From Methylotenera_A sp031381645 (GTDB lineage: Bacteria > Pseudomonadota > Gammaproteobacteria > Burkholderiales > Methylophilaceae): a stretch of 21,014 nt of DNA. The notes beneath the pieces were generated by a model. The model was not told where the DNA came from. It saw only the letters and a list, made by a program, of their open reading frames with translations, and searched no databases. The stretch spans positions 1-21,014 of the forward strand of contig JANMYB010000023.1 in assembly GCA_031381645.1 (NCBI GenBank), in the 5' to 3' direction. Shown here piece after piece: positions 1 through 7,442 of this stretch; position 1 is the first letter of the stretch; each line of letters begins with the position of its first letter. The position numbers and the translations under genes were made by a program.

Positions 1-1
1 A

Positions 2-607
2 GCATTTTGCACTATTATTTACATTATTGTCTCTGCCATACTCACTGGCGTTGTGCCTTACACTGAACTTAACACCGCATCGCCCGTGGCTTATGCGCTC
101 ACTAAACTGGGGTACACTTGGGCGTCCACATTGGTGGCTACAGGTGTATTGGCGGGTCTAATTACCGTTTTGCTAGTATTACTTTATGGCTTAACCCGCA
201 TTTTATTCGCCATGAGCCATGATGGGCTAATTTCACCTATCTTCTCTAAAATTAATCCAGACCGCCAAACGCCTACGCGTATTATCCTGATGTGCGGCTT
301 TGTGGTGTCTTTAGTAGCGGGCTTTTTTCCGCTGGGCGAATTAGCAGAAACCGTAAACATTGGCACATTGGCTGCGTTTGTCATGGTATGCGTGGGCGTC
401 ATTGTGTTGCGCATACGCCAGCCCAATTTACATCGCCCATTTAAAAATCCTTGGAACCCACTCATTCCGGTGCTCGGCATACTCTCTTGCGGAGCGCTCA
501 TGGCTTTCTTGCCAAGCTCAACTTGGGAGCGCTTTTTATGGTGGGTTGTGATTGGCGTCGTGTTTTATTTCGCTTATTCATTCAAACATAGCAAACTTAG
601 TCGTTAA
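2..607 (+). CDS. APC-family amino-acid permease, C-terminal part (cut by window edge)
   Basis: The reading frame is open from base 2, so the gene begins before the window; the GTG at 53 is an internal codon. About 201 C-terminal residues are present, enough for roughly five membrane segments. The stretch VVPYTEL, the loop with AMSHDGL and INPDRQTP before the next helix, and the late RPFKNPWNP segment are typical of the YfnA/CAT-like branch of the amino acid-polyamine-organocation superfamily. These are inner-membrane proton-coupled importers of amino acids. The substrate cannot be told from this half. The gene ends with TAA and is followed 21 bases later by a strong hairpin terminator. Family assignment is firm; substrate is unknown. 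Confidence 0.85.
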   Translation, partial: AFCTIIYIIVSAILTGVVPYTELNTASPVAYALTKLGYTWASTLVATGVLAGLITVLLVLLYGLTRILFAMSHDGLISPIFSKINPDRQTPTRIILMCGFVVSLVAGFFPLGELAETVNIGTLAAFVMVCVGVIVLRIRQPNLHRPFKNPWNPLIPVLGILSCGALMAFLPSSTWERFLWWVVIGVVFYFAYSFKHSKLSR

Positions 608-628
608 TTAATTCAAACAATAGCCAAT

Positions 629-659
629 AAAAAAGCCAGCTATTTGAGCTGGCTTTTTT
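629..659. terminator. Bidirectional rho-independent terminator between permease and cytochrome c genes
   Basis: A perfect 13-bp stem (AAAAAAGCCAGCT / AGCTGGCTTTTTT) encloses a 5-base ATTTG loop. Both strands end in a U-tract, and the flanking genes converge on it, so it can serve both. The same 13-base stem recurs at 18505-18533. Confidence 0.9.
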
Positions 660-675
660 ACATTTATCACTTAAA

Positions 676-984
676 CTATAGTGACAAAACCCACTGGACG
701 ATAGATTTGATATCTTCGTCTTTCACTTGTGGGCTATTTGCTGGCATTGGCATAGGACCCCAAACGCCGCTACCACCAGCTTTAACTTTAGCGACTAGTT
801 TACCTTCAGCGCTTTTGTCACCTTTGTATTTAGCAGCTACATCTTTAAAAGATGGGCCCAATACTTTTTTGTCCACACCATGGCAAGCTAAACAACCACT
901 TTTTTGTGCTAATGCTTGTGACGCATTGGCTTGACCAGCCAACAACATGGCGGCTACCGCAATCATTGATAATAAAACTTTCAT
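676..984 (-). CDS. Periplasmic class I cytochrome c (c551/c552-like)
   Basis: The 102-residue precursor has an N-terminal signal peptide (MKVLLSMIAVAAMLLAG, probable cleavage after AQANA-type residues near position 20). One haem-binding CxxCH motif (CLACH) lies about 12 residues into the mature chain. The WGPMPMPANS stretch supplies the distal methionine ligand. Mature size of about 82 residues fits the small c551/c552/c5 family that shuttles electrons in the periplasm. An upstream in-frame ATG at 1038 is rejected: the ATG at 984 has a good AAGGAG site five bases before it and starts a proper signal peptide. The gene stands alone, with its own likely promoter (1034-1061) and a shared terminator after it. 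The redox partner cannot be read from the sequence. Confidence 0.9.
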   Translation of the reverse strand: MKVLLSMIAVAAMLLAGQANASQALAQKSGCLACHGVDKKVLGPSFKDVAAKYKGDKSAEGKLVAKVKAGGSGVWGPMPMPANSPQVKDEDIKSIVQWVLSL

Positions 985-1033
985 GCTATCTCCTTGAATT
1001 CTTTTAAAAAAACTGCAATTTTCTGCAACCTGC

Positions 1034-1061
1034 ATCATACCTAAAATTTAAAATTTAACAA
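1034..1061 (-). promoter_or_regulatory. Candidate sigma-70 promoter of the cytochrome c gene
   Basis: Read on the minus strand, TTGTTA (1056-1061) and TATGAT (1034-1039) are separated by 16 bp. Transcription would start near 1027, leaving a leader of about 43 nt. Matches are 4/6 and 5/6, so this is plausible but not certain. Confidence 0.45.
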
Positions 1062-1080
1062 TAGCCTTTCTAGGCTTTTG

Positions 1081-3132
1081 CTATAGACTTTTAAGCAAGG
1101 TCTGCAAATCATTCGCACTTGGCTCGCAAACAACGCCTTTACACACCCAAACGTTGACATCTAATGACAATTCTCTTTGCAAAGTTGACGGTAAATCTAA
1201 CGTATTTTCATCCAAATAGAGAAATAAATGTTGTGGATAGTAAGTTTGATGAATGGCATCGCGCCAAGTTTCTAATTGTTTGGCTTTGCCACGAATAATC
1301 ACTATGGTTGGCGGCATTAAAAATTCGGTTAAAGCATGACACAAGGTCGCGCAGGCGGCAGAATTGCTCGCCATAGTGCTATCAAAAGCCTTTAATGTAC
1401 GCTCGGCCGCTTGCAAATAGCGCGGCTCGCCCAGTATATGCCCTAATTTTTGCAAAGCCACCGCCGCAATACCATTGCCATTCGGCGTGGCATTGTCGTA
1501 ACCTTGTTTGGGGCGATGAATCAGCGTTTCGTGGCTATGGCTAGTAAAGTAAAACCCGCCACCCTCACTTTCGAAATTTTCCAGCAAAGCCTCTGCTAAA
1601 TCCTCTGCAAAACTTAAATCAACCGCGCGGTAGTTGGCTTGCAAGCACTCAATCAGGGCGTCTAGCAAAAATGCATAATCATCCAAATAGGCGTTTAAAT
1701 GCGCATGATAACTACCATTGTCGTCATCTTTGCAAGTCGCTAACAATTGCTCGTTTACCCATAGTTTTTCGCGGATAAAATCCACCGCATCTTGCGCTAG
1801 TTTTACCCAATCTGGGCGATTAAAAACGCACCCTGCCCGCGCCAAGCCTTTAATGGCGAGCGCATTCCAGCTTGTGAGAATTTTATCATCACGCCCTGGG
1901 CGCGGTCGTTTTTCACGTGCAGTAAATAATTTTACTTGCGCACTTTTAAAAAGTTCTAATTCAGCATGCTCTGGAAGCCTCACCAAATAGGGATGATAGG
2001 CTACCCCCTCAAAATTCGGCGCTCTATCAAAACCCAAGCAAGAAGTTGCAACCACAAACTCTTCTGGCGTTAGTAGCGCTTTTACTTCATCGGATTGCCA
2101 CACATAAAACGCGCCTTCTTCTGAGTGTCCGTGCGCACCTGTTGAATCCAAAGTCGGTGAATCGGCATCTAGCGACGAATAAAACGCGCCATTTTTATCG
2201 CGCATTTCGCGTTGCAACCAAGTGACTGTCTCTTCGATAACTTGGCTATAACGCGCATCTTTACTTATTTGCCAAGCATCGGTATATAAAAACAATAGCT
2301 GTCCATTGTCATACAGCATCTTTTCAAAATGTGGGATATTCCATTTTTCGTCTACCGAATATCGGCAAAAACCGCCACCCAATTGATCATAAATGCCACC
2401 ATTGGTCATCGCCGATAACATCTGTAAAGCCATCGCTTCGGCTTGTTTATTACCGACTTTAGCTTGATGCAACAACAAGGTAATATCCGCAGGATTAGGA
2501 AATTTTGGCGCAAAACCGAATCCGCCATGTTCAAAATCAAAGCTGCTTTCGAGCGAAGTAAATGCCAACTTCAAGGTGTTTTCTGAAGTGCTTAAGGTGC
2601 TGACAGGTGCAGGAATAGTGCGTTTCAGCGCATCAGCCAACTGGCTGTTTTGCACCGCCAATTCATCTTTGCGCTCATGATAAAAAGCCGCCACACGCGG
2701 GATTAAATCGGCAAAACCTAGCAATTGATATTTAGCAGATTTCGGAAAATACGTCCCCGTAAAATATGGCTCTTGATTCGGTGTTAAAAATGCCGTCAGC
2801 GGCCAGCCACCGCTTTTGTTACTCAACATACTATGCGCAGCTTGGTAAATCTGATCAATATCAGGCCGCTCTTCGCGATCCACTTTTATGTTGATAAAAT
2901 GCGCATTCATAATCGCTGCCACGTCCGCATCTTCAAACGATTCATGCGCCATAACATGGCACCAATGACAAGCCGAATAACCAATTGAAAGCAGAATCGG
3001 CTTATCCAACTCACGCGCTAAAGTGAGCGCCTGCTCTCCCCACGGATACCATTCTACGGGGTTTTCAGCGTGCTGCAGTAAGTATGGACTGGTCTCGGTC
3101 GCCAGTTTATTCTTGGCGAGCTTGTTTGTCAT
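1081..3132 (-). CDS. DUF255 thioredoxin-fold protein with alpha/alpha toroid domain (YyaL / SPATA20 family)
   Basis: This 683-residue protein matches the YyaL/SPATA20 family in length and layout. Residues about 1-170 form the DUF255 thioredoxin-like domain: an NPVEWYPWG segment, a CHWC redox-type motif at C55-C58, and a VDREERPDID segment. The remaining ~500 residues resemble the six-hairpin (alpha/alpha) fold of N-acylglucosamine 2-epimerase-like proteins, including GGGFCRYSVDEKWNIPHFEKM and later KILTSWNAL. The family's biochemical activity is not well established; a redox or sugar-related role is only suggested by fold. No signal peptide, so cytoplasmic. It starts 3 bases after the stop of the mutarotase gene and is probably translated from the same mRNA; its own ribosome site is weak. 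Confidence 0.85.
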   Translation of the reverse strand: MTNKLAKNKLATETSPYLLQHAENPVEWYPWGEQALTLARELDKPILLSIGYSACHWCHVMAHESFEDADVAAIMNAHFINIKVDREERPDIDQIYQAAHSMLSNKSGGWPLTAFLTPNQEPYFTGTYFPKSAKYQLLGFADLIPRVAAFYHERKDELAVQNSQLADALKRTIPAPVSTLSTSENTLKLAFTSLESSFDFEHGGFGFAPKFPNPADITLLLHQAKVGNKQAEAMALQMLSAMTNGGIYDQLGGGFCRYSVDEKWNIPHFEKMLYDNGQLLFLYTDAWQISKDARYSQVIEETVTWLQREMRDKNGAFYSSLDADSPTLDSTGAHGHSEEGAFYVWQSDEVKALLTPEEFVVATSCLGFDRAPNFEGVAYHPYLVRLPEHAELELFKSAQVKLFTAREKRPRPGRDDKILTSWNALAIKGLARAGCVFNRPDWVKLAQDAVDFIREKLWVNEQLLATCKDDDNGSYHAHLNAYLDDYAFLLDALIECLQANYRAVDLSFAEDLAEALLENFESEGGGFYFTSHSHETLIHRPKQGYDNATPNGNGIAAVALQKLGHILGEPRYLQAAERTLKAFDSTMASNSAACATLCHALTEFLMPPTIVIIRGKAKQLETWRDAIHQTYYPQHLFLYLDENTLDLPSTLQRELSLDVNVWVCKGVVCEPSANDLQTLLKSL

Positions 3133-3135
3133 TAA

Positions 3136-4059
3136 TTAAAGCGACTCTAAAGAATATGCTGTCACCATTTTATGCGTTTGATTAGGGAAAATTGTCACGC
3201 TATTTTCCATAGCATTGGCTGATTCTACACAGAGCATTTTTCGCCATTCGTCTGCAGTACCCATATCGCCCATTTGTGCGGCTTTTTCTGCCCCAGGCGA
3301 CCATATCACGGTGGTATTACTGCCCGATTTTGTGACCCTAATTGCACGACCATAACCGCTATCTCGAATCACGCAATCTTCACCACTGTTAAGATATACA
3401 CGGTCAAATTCACCATCAAATTGCAATGGGCCATGTTGCACATTGCGTAAATAGCCAGCAACTTTATCAGCATAAACTAAATTTTCCAAGCCCGTAATTT
3501 GGGTATTTCTCACATCACTCACATTAAAATAGGTATGAAAAGCCTCGCCTATCATAAAAGGATGGTTGGCTAGATTGGTTGTCGTCATTTCCAATCGCAG
3601 GCTATTGCTCACTGTAATTTCTAGCGTGAATTTGTAAGGATAAGATAGCTGTTTTTTAGTGACTTCGGTTTCTGTCATTTCCAGCAACAAACGGGTCGCA
3701 CCATTTACTAATCGATTGCTTTTCATTAATTTCCACGGGATCACGCGCGCAAAACCATGCGGGCAATAGCTACTATCAGTCGGATGCGCACCAAACCAAG
3801 GCCAGCAGACTGGCACGCCGCCACGAATAGAGCGGCCTTGCGTATAGCGCGCAGCACTAGAAAGCCACAATACTGGTTCGGCTGTAAACTTTGGTTGCCA
3901 ATGCATCACATGTGCGCCTTGTAGCGCCAGTTTTACATGGGCGAAATGATTGTCAATTTCAATATACTCCAAGCCATTTTCATCTGTCACAAAGCGCACA
4001 TCCCCTGCAGGCTCAGCATCCACTTTGTTGTAAACTTTTAAAATATTTGCTTGCATCAT
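3136..4059 (-). CDS. D-hexose-6-phosphate mutarotase (YeaD-like aldose 1-epimerase family)
   Basis: 307 residues, the usual length for YeaD-type mutarotases, which interconvert alpha and beta anomers of hexose 6-phosphates in the cytoplasm. The galactose-mutarotase fold is marked by GGVPVCWPWFG (80-90), CPHGFAR with a likely catalytic H101, EAFHTYF with H175, and a C-terminal CVESANA with probable general base E279. Start: two ATGs in tandem at 4059 and 4056 follow a GAGG site; either may be used. It sits 29 bases after ilvD and 3 bases before the DUF255 gene on the same strand, so a three-gene transcript is likely. Why it accompanies ilvD is unclear. Confidence 0.85.
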   Translation of the reverse strand: MMQANILKVYNKVDAEPAGDVRFVTDENGLEYIEIDNHFAHVKLALQGAHVMHWQPKFTAEPVLWLSSAARYTQGRSIRGGVPVCWPWFGAHPTDSSYCPHGFARVIPWKLMKSNRLVNGATRLLLEMTETEVTKKQLSYPYKFTLEITVSNSLRLEMTTTNLANHPFMIGEAFHTYFNVSDVRNTQITGLENLVYADKVAGYLRNVQHGPLQFDGEFDRVYLNSGEDCVIRDSGYGRAIRVTKSGSNTTVIWSPGAEKAAQMGDMGTADEWRKMLCVESANAMENSVTIFPNQTHKMVTAYSLESL

Positions 4060-4088
4060 TTGCCTCTTTATAAAGTACTTTCGATTTG

Positions 4089-5939
4089 CTATTTTTCTAT
4101 CTGTGAGACATCACGCACCGCGCCACGAGACGCGCTGGTGCTCATTGCTGCGTAAGCACGTAAAGCAGGTGATACATACCGCTCGCGATTTAATGGCTTC
4201 CAAGCCATTTTGCCTTTGGCTTCCATTTTTGCGCGTCTATGCGACATTTCTTCGTCGCTAATCGCTAAATGAATGGTACGATTTGGAATATCAATTTCAA
4301 TCGTGTCACCCTCTTCCACCAAGCCAATTGCACCGCCCTCTGCAGCCTCTGGTGAAGCATGGCCGATACTTAAACCAGATGTTCCACCCGAAAAACGCCC
4401 ATCAGTAAATAGCGCGCACACCTTACCTAAATCTTTAGACTTCAAATATGAAGTTGGATACAGCATTTCTTGCATACCTGGCCCGCCGCGCGGCCCTTCG
4501 TAGCGAATCACCACCACATCTCCAGCTACTATCTTATCGGCAAGAATCGCCTCAACTGTAGCGTCTTGGCTTTCAAAAATGCGCGCGCGACCAGTAAATT
4601 TTAATATACTTTCATCTACACCCGCAGTTTTGACAATACAACCATCAAGCGCAATATTACCGTACAACACCGCCAGGCCGCCATCTTGCGAATAGGCGTG
4701 TGCTTTGTCGCGGATGCAACCTTCAGCTCTGTCGTCATCTAAAGTCGGATACAACATGCTTTGACTAAACGCGATGGTAGTCGAAATACCACCTGGCGCT
4801 GCACGGTAGAATTTTTTCACGTCTTCATCTTGCGTTACTTTAATGTCCCATTTGGCCAAAGCTTCGCCCATGCTGGCACTGTGTACAGTAGGAATGTCGC
4901 AATTAATTAGACCCGCTCTATCTAATTCTCCCAAAATACCCATCACACCACCTGCGCGGTGTACATCTTCCATATGGTATTTAGCCGTTGCAGGCGCCAC
5001 TTTACTCAAGCAAGGTACTTCGCGTGAGATTTTATCGATATCCGCCATCGTAAAATCCAGCTCAGCTTCATGTGCAGCTGCCAACAAATGTAATACGGTA
5101 TTGGTTGAGCCACCCATCGACACATCTAATGCCATGGCGTTCTCAAACGCTTTCATGTTGGCAATACTGCGTGGCAAAACTGAATAATCATCCTGCTCGT
5201 AATGGCGTTTTGCTAACTCCACAATTAAGCGGCCAGCCTTTAAGAACAGCTCTTTACGAGCACCATGCGTAGCAAGCGTAGAGCCATTACCAGGCAAGCT
5301 TAACCCAAGCGCTTCGGTTAAACAATTCATTGAATTGGCGGTAAACATGCCTGAACACGAACCGCAAGTTGGACAAGCAGAACGCTCAATTGCATCTGAC
5401 TCAGCATCTGAAACTTTGCTGTCTGCAGCTGCTACCATGGCATCTACCAAATCCAGCTTATGCGTGTTGCCGCCCCAATTGACTTTGCCCGCTTCCATCG
5501 GCCCGCCAGAAACGAACACCACGGGAATATTCAAACGTAAAGCCGCAATCAACATGCCCGGTGTGATTTTGTCGCAATTAGAGATGCACACCAGCGCATC
5601 GGCACAATGCGCGTTCACCATATACTCGACCGAGTCGGCAATCAAATCGCGGCTAGGCAAACTATACAACATACCGCTGTGGCCCATGGCAATGCCGTCA
5701 TCCACTGCTATAGTGTTGAATTCCTTCGCTACACCGCCAGCACGCTCAATTTCGCGCGCGACCAGTTGGCCGAGATCTTTTAAATGCACATGGCCTGGCA
5801 CAAATTGCGTGAACGAGTTAGAAATCGCAATAATGGGTTTCTCAAAATCACCGTCTTTCATACCCGTAGCGCGCCAAAGTGCGCGGGCACCCGCCATATT
5901 GCGGCCGTGGGTGGTGGTGCGAGAACGATAAACCGGCAT
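4089..5939 (-). CDS. ilvD: Dihydroxy-acid dehydratase
   Basis: 616 residues, the same length as E. coli IlvD. It dehydrates 2,3-dihydroxy-isovalerate and -methylvalerate to the 2-keto acids that are the last precursors of valine and isoleucine. Iron-sulfur ligands are in place: C122 in NCDKITPGM and C195 in CPTCGSCSGMF; D81, D123 and K124 are the expected Mg2+ site with the carbamylated lysine. PGNGSTLATHGAR and MGGSTNT are further family signatures. The ATG at 5939 has GAGG six to seven bases upstream and gives the standard N-terminus MPVYRSRTTTHGRN. It is the first gene of a likely ilvD-mutarotase-DUF255 operon and diverges from lgt across a 66-base gap. The other ilv genes are not in the window. 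Confidence 0.98.
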   Translation of the reverse strand: MPVYRSRTTTHGRNMAGARALWRATGMKDGDFEKPIIAISNSFTQFVPGHVHLKDLGQLVAREIERAGGVAKEFNTIAVDDGIAMGHSGMLYSLPSRDLIADSVEYMVNAHCADALVCISNCDKITPGMLIAALRLNIPVVFVSGGPMEAGKVNWGGNTHKLDLVDAMVAAADSKVSDAESDAIERSACPTCGSCSGMFTANSMNCLTEALGLSLPGNGSTLATHGARKELFLKAGRLIVELAKRHYEQDDYSVLPRSIANMKAFENAMALDVSMGGSTNTVLHLLAAAHEAELDFTMADIDKISREVPCLSKVAPATAKYHMEDVHRAGGVMGILGELDRAGLINCDIPTVHSASMGEALAKWDIKVTQDEDVKKFYRAAPGGISTTIAFSQSMLYPTLDDDRAEGCIRDKAHAYSQDGGLAVLYGNIALDGCIVKTAGVDESILKFTGRARIFESQDATVEAILADKIVAGDVVVIRYEGPRGGPGMQEMLYPTSYLKSKDLGKVCALFTDGRFSGGTSGLSIGHASPEAAEGGAIGLVEEGDTIEIDIPNRTIHLAISDEEMSHRRAKMEAKGKMAWKPLNRERYVSPALRAYAAMSTSASRGAVRDVSQIEK

Positions 5940-5970
5940 CTATAACCTCATAAACAAATTAATTAATACG

Positions 5971-5976
5971 TATAAT
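5971..5976 (+). promoter_or_regulatory. Candidate -10 element for lgt
   Basis: A perfect TATAAT lies 29 bases before the lgt ATG in the divergent ilvD/lgt gap. No convincing -35 sits at 16-18 bp, so the call rests on one hexamer. A weaker minus-strand pair (TTTAAG, 17 bp, TTATAC) overlaps it and could drive ilvD. Confidence 0.35.
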
Positions 5977-6005
5977 GCTATTTTACAGTAATCTTAAACC
6001 TAAAT

Positions 6006-6803
6006 ATGCAAAACAATATTTTTATACACCCACAATTTGACCCCATCGCAGTGCATATTGGTTCCTTTGGCATCCATTGGTATGGGTTAATGTATTTATT
6101 AGGTTTTTTAGCTTTTTTAGCCTTGGGCAAATATCAAATTAAGTATAAAACTTGGTTTAGCTGGAACACACAAATGCTCGATGACGCCTTATTTTACGGC
6201 GCTTTGGGCGTGATTTTAGGTGGCAGAATCGGCTATATTTTGTTTTACCAATTGAGCAGTTTTATGCAACATCCGCTGGATATTTTTAAAATTTGGCAAG
6301 GGGGCATGAGTTTTCACGGCGGATTTTTAGGCGTTTTAATTGCCATGTTTTTATTCAACAAAAAGCATAATCAGCCTTGGCTAAAAATTATGGATTTCGT
6401 TGCACCGCTTGTGCCTATTGGCTTGGGGGCAGGTCGCATGGGTAACTTTATTAATGGTGAATTATGGGGGCGTGCCACAAATTCGAATTTCGGCATGATT
6501 TTCCCGCAAGTGGACAATATTACTCGTCACCCTTCACAACTGTATGAATTTGCACTGGAAGGCATCATACTTTTTTTCATTTTGTGGTGGTTTTCACACA
6601 AAGAAAGGCCAATTGGCGCTGTCTCTGCGCTATTTTTAATCGGCTACGGCAGTTTTAGATTTTTGGTGGAATTTACCCGCCAGCCTGACGAGCATTTAGG
6701 ATTATTACAACTAAGCTTTAGTATGGGTCAATGGTTAAGCTTGCCAATGATTTTGATTGGCGTTTGGATGTGGCTTGCCGCCCATAAAAATAAATTCAAT
6801 TGA
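6006..6803 (+). CDS. lgt: Phosphatidylglycerol-prolipoprotein diacylglyceryl transferase
   Basis: 265 residues of polytopic inner-membrane enzyme that moves diacylglycerol from phosphatidylglycerol to the lipobox cysteine of prolipoproteins, the first step of lipoprotein maturation. Signatures: GIHWYGLMY (Y26), GGRIGYILFY, MSFHGGFLG with essential H104, the Lgt signature GRMGNFINGELWGR with R144, N147 and E152, RHPSQLYE, and SFRFLVEFTRQPD holding R219 and E223, which align with the E. coli R239/E243 pair. About seven membrane segments are visible. No clear Shine-Dalgarno precedes the ATG, but the N-terminus is the usual one. It is a single-gene unit; its stop overlaps a small palindrome TTCAATTGAA (6795-6804). 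Confidence 0.97.
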   Translation: MQNNIFIHPQFDPIAVHIGSFGIHWYGLMYLLGFLAFLALGKYQIKYKTWFSWNTQMLDDALFYGALGVILGGRIGYILFYQLSSFMQHPLDIFKIWQGGMSFHGGFLGVLIAMFLFNKKHNQPWLKIMDFVAPLVPIGLGAGRMGNFINGELWGRATNSNFGMIFPQVDNITRHPSQLYEFALEGIILFFILWWFSHKERPIGAVSALFLIGYGSFRFLVEFTRQPDEHLGLLQLSFSMGQWLSLPMILIGVWMWLAAHKNKFN

Positions 6804-6822
6804 AGTCGAAATTCCAACATAT

Positions 6823-6836
6823 TGAATAATTGTTCA
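6823..6836. promoter_or_regulatory. Imperfect palindrome, candidate activator site upstream of sigma-54 promoter
   Basis: TGAATAATTGTTCA is a 14-bp inverted repeat with 12 of 14 symmetric positions. Its centre lies about 120 bp before the predicted start of transcription, the usual place for an enhancer-binding protein site. No activator gene is nearby and the motif is not one I can name; the role is inferred from position. Confidence 0.3.
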
Positions 6837-6884
6837 TCACTCGAGTTTTTGTAGCAGGTTAATTTAAAAAATTAATACTATAAA

Positions 6885-6897
6885 AATCAAATAGTTA
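6885..6897 (+). promoter_or_regulatory. IHF binding site (consensus match)
   Basis: AATCAAATAGTTA fits the IHF consensus WATCARNNNNTTR at every fixed position and lies in an A/T-rich run. It sits between the palindrome at 6823-6836 and the sigma-54 promoter at 6923-6938, where IHF bends DNA so that a distant activator can touch the polymerase. Confidence 0.55.
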
Positions 6898-6922
6898 TAA
6901 AAATATTTATCACTCATAAAGC

Positions 6923-6938
6923 TGGCATGCGCATTGCA
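6923..6938 (+). promoter_or_regulatory. Sigma-54 (RpoN) -24/-12 promoter
   Basis: TGGCATG-CGCA-TTGCA matches the RpoN consensus TGGCACG-N4-TTGCW in all but one base and keeps the invariant GG-N10-GC spacing (GG 6924-6925, GC 6936-6937). Transcription would start near 6949, 29 nt before the ATG of the 59-residue ORF. It is intergenic, as a real promoter should be. Confidence 0.75.
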
Positions 6939-6977
6939 TATTAATAAGCGTAGTCAAATTTTTAAGGTGAAATTAAT

Positions 6978-7157
6978 ATGAAAAACTTATTTGATAAAAT
7001 TTTTAAAAAAGAGCCGCAATTTAATTATATTATTGCGGAATATCAGCCGACTAAAATCAACTTAGCAACAGTTGACTCCTCTAACTCAGAGTATGATGTT
7101 GATGCACCCGCAAGCAACGATGAGATGCAGATTGACCGAATTTATCAGCAACAGTAA
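6978..7157 (+). CDS. Small protein of unknown function (59 aa) under a sigma-54 promoter
   Basis: ATG at 6978 follows an AAGGTGA ribosome site with 7-base spacing and opens 59 codons ending in TAA at 7155. The protein starts with a basic, amphipathic-looking MKNLFDKIFKK segment and turns acidic and Asp/Ser-rich in its second half (SSNSEYDVDAPASNDE). It has no cysteine, no hydrophobic signal or membrane segment, and no motif I recognise. It ends 3 bases before the stop of the convergent DUF2805 gene, with no terminator visible. A good ribosome site plus a well-placed RpoN promoter argue that it is a real gene. Alternatively the transcript could be a regulatory RNA. Function unknown. Confidence 0.6.
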   Translation: MKNLFDKIFKKEPQFNYIIAEYQPTKINLATVDSSNSEYDVDAPASNDEMQIDRIYQQQ

Positions 7158-7160
7158 ACA

Positions 7161-7442
7161 CTATTTGTGAATTTTGTTATGTTGTTTTGATTGATGACGG
7201 CTCACGTCATTCCCGCGAAGTTTTAAGTGTTTTGTGGTTTGGCCGTGTGTGCGTTCGCGCCATAACTTAAAAGCACTCAGCGTTAAATTGGCACGCATTA
7301 TTTTAATTACGCCATCTTGATTGAGTCCAAATTGCGCTTCAATCGCTTCAAAAGCAGTTCTGTCTTCCCAGCCCATTTCAATAATGCGATTTAAATCTTC
7401 ATCGCTAAAAATTTTGTCTTTATGTGGATTTTTTAACAGCAT
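7161..7442 (-). CDS. DUF2805 / TIGR03643 family protein
   Basis: 93 residues. The core, from LNRIIEMGWEDRTAFEAIE through GVIKIMRANL to SAFKLWRERTHGQTTKHLKLR, is the TIGR03643 (DUF2805) domain, a small helix-rich family with no known activity. The open frame extends to 7475, but the ATG at 7442 is preferred: it has an AAGG site 9-10 bases upstream, and the extra 11 residues are only the overlap with the preceding gene. That start lies inside the last codons of the YbdD-like gene (10-base overlap, different frame), so translation is probably coupled. After KHLKLR, where the family core ends, a 16-17 residue tail GNDVSRHQSK... is partly encoded by repeat-like DNA (7205-7220) and may be non-functional. 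Confidence 0.75.
   Translation of the reverse strand: MLLKNPHKDKIFSDEDLNRIIEMGWEDRTAFEAIEAQFGLNQDGVIKIMRANLTLSAFKLWRERTHGQTTKHLKLRGNDVSRHQSKQHNKIHK
7205..7220. repeat. Fragment resembling an interspersed inverted-repeat end
   Basis: CGTCATTCCCGCGAAG is the end sequence of a widespread class of short bacterial interspersed repeats (arms of the kind CGTCATTCCCGCGAAGGCGGG). Only one arm is seen here, inside the 3' end of the DUF2805 gene. Assigned from memory of the motif; a genome-wide copy count would settle it. Confidence 0.4.

Noticed and set aside
361..375. TGGCACA...CTGC with GG-N10-GC spacing, a sigma-54-like motif
   Set aside because: It lies inside the permease coding sequence, its -12 half is CTGC rather than TTGC, and no gene starts downstream.
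985..1038. N-terminal extension of the cytochrome c to the ATG at 1038
   Set aside because: It would bury the signal peptide behind 18 polar residues and overlaps the predicted promoter; the ATG at 984 has a good ribosome site.
1063..1076. Small hairpin AGCCT-TTCT-AGGCT after the DUF255 gene
   Set aside because: Only 5 bp of stem and no T-run on the minus strand; too weak to call a terminator.
5335..5931. Long open frame (198 codons) antisense to ilvD
   Set aside because: Lies fully opposite a highly conserved gene; no family features and no ribosome site.
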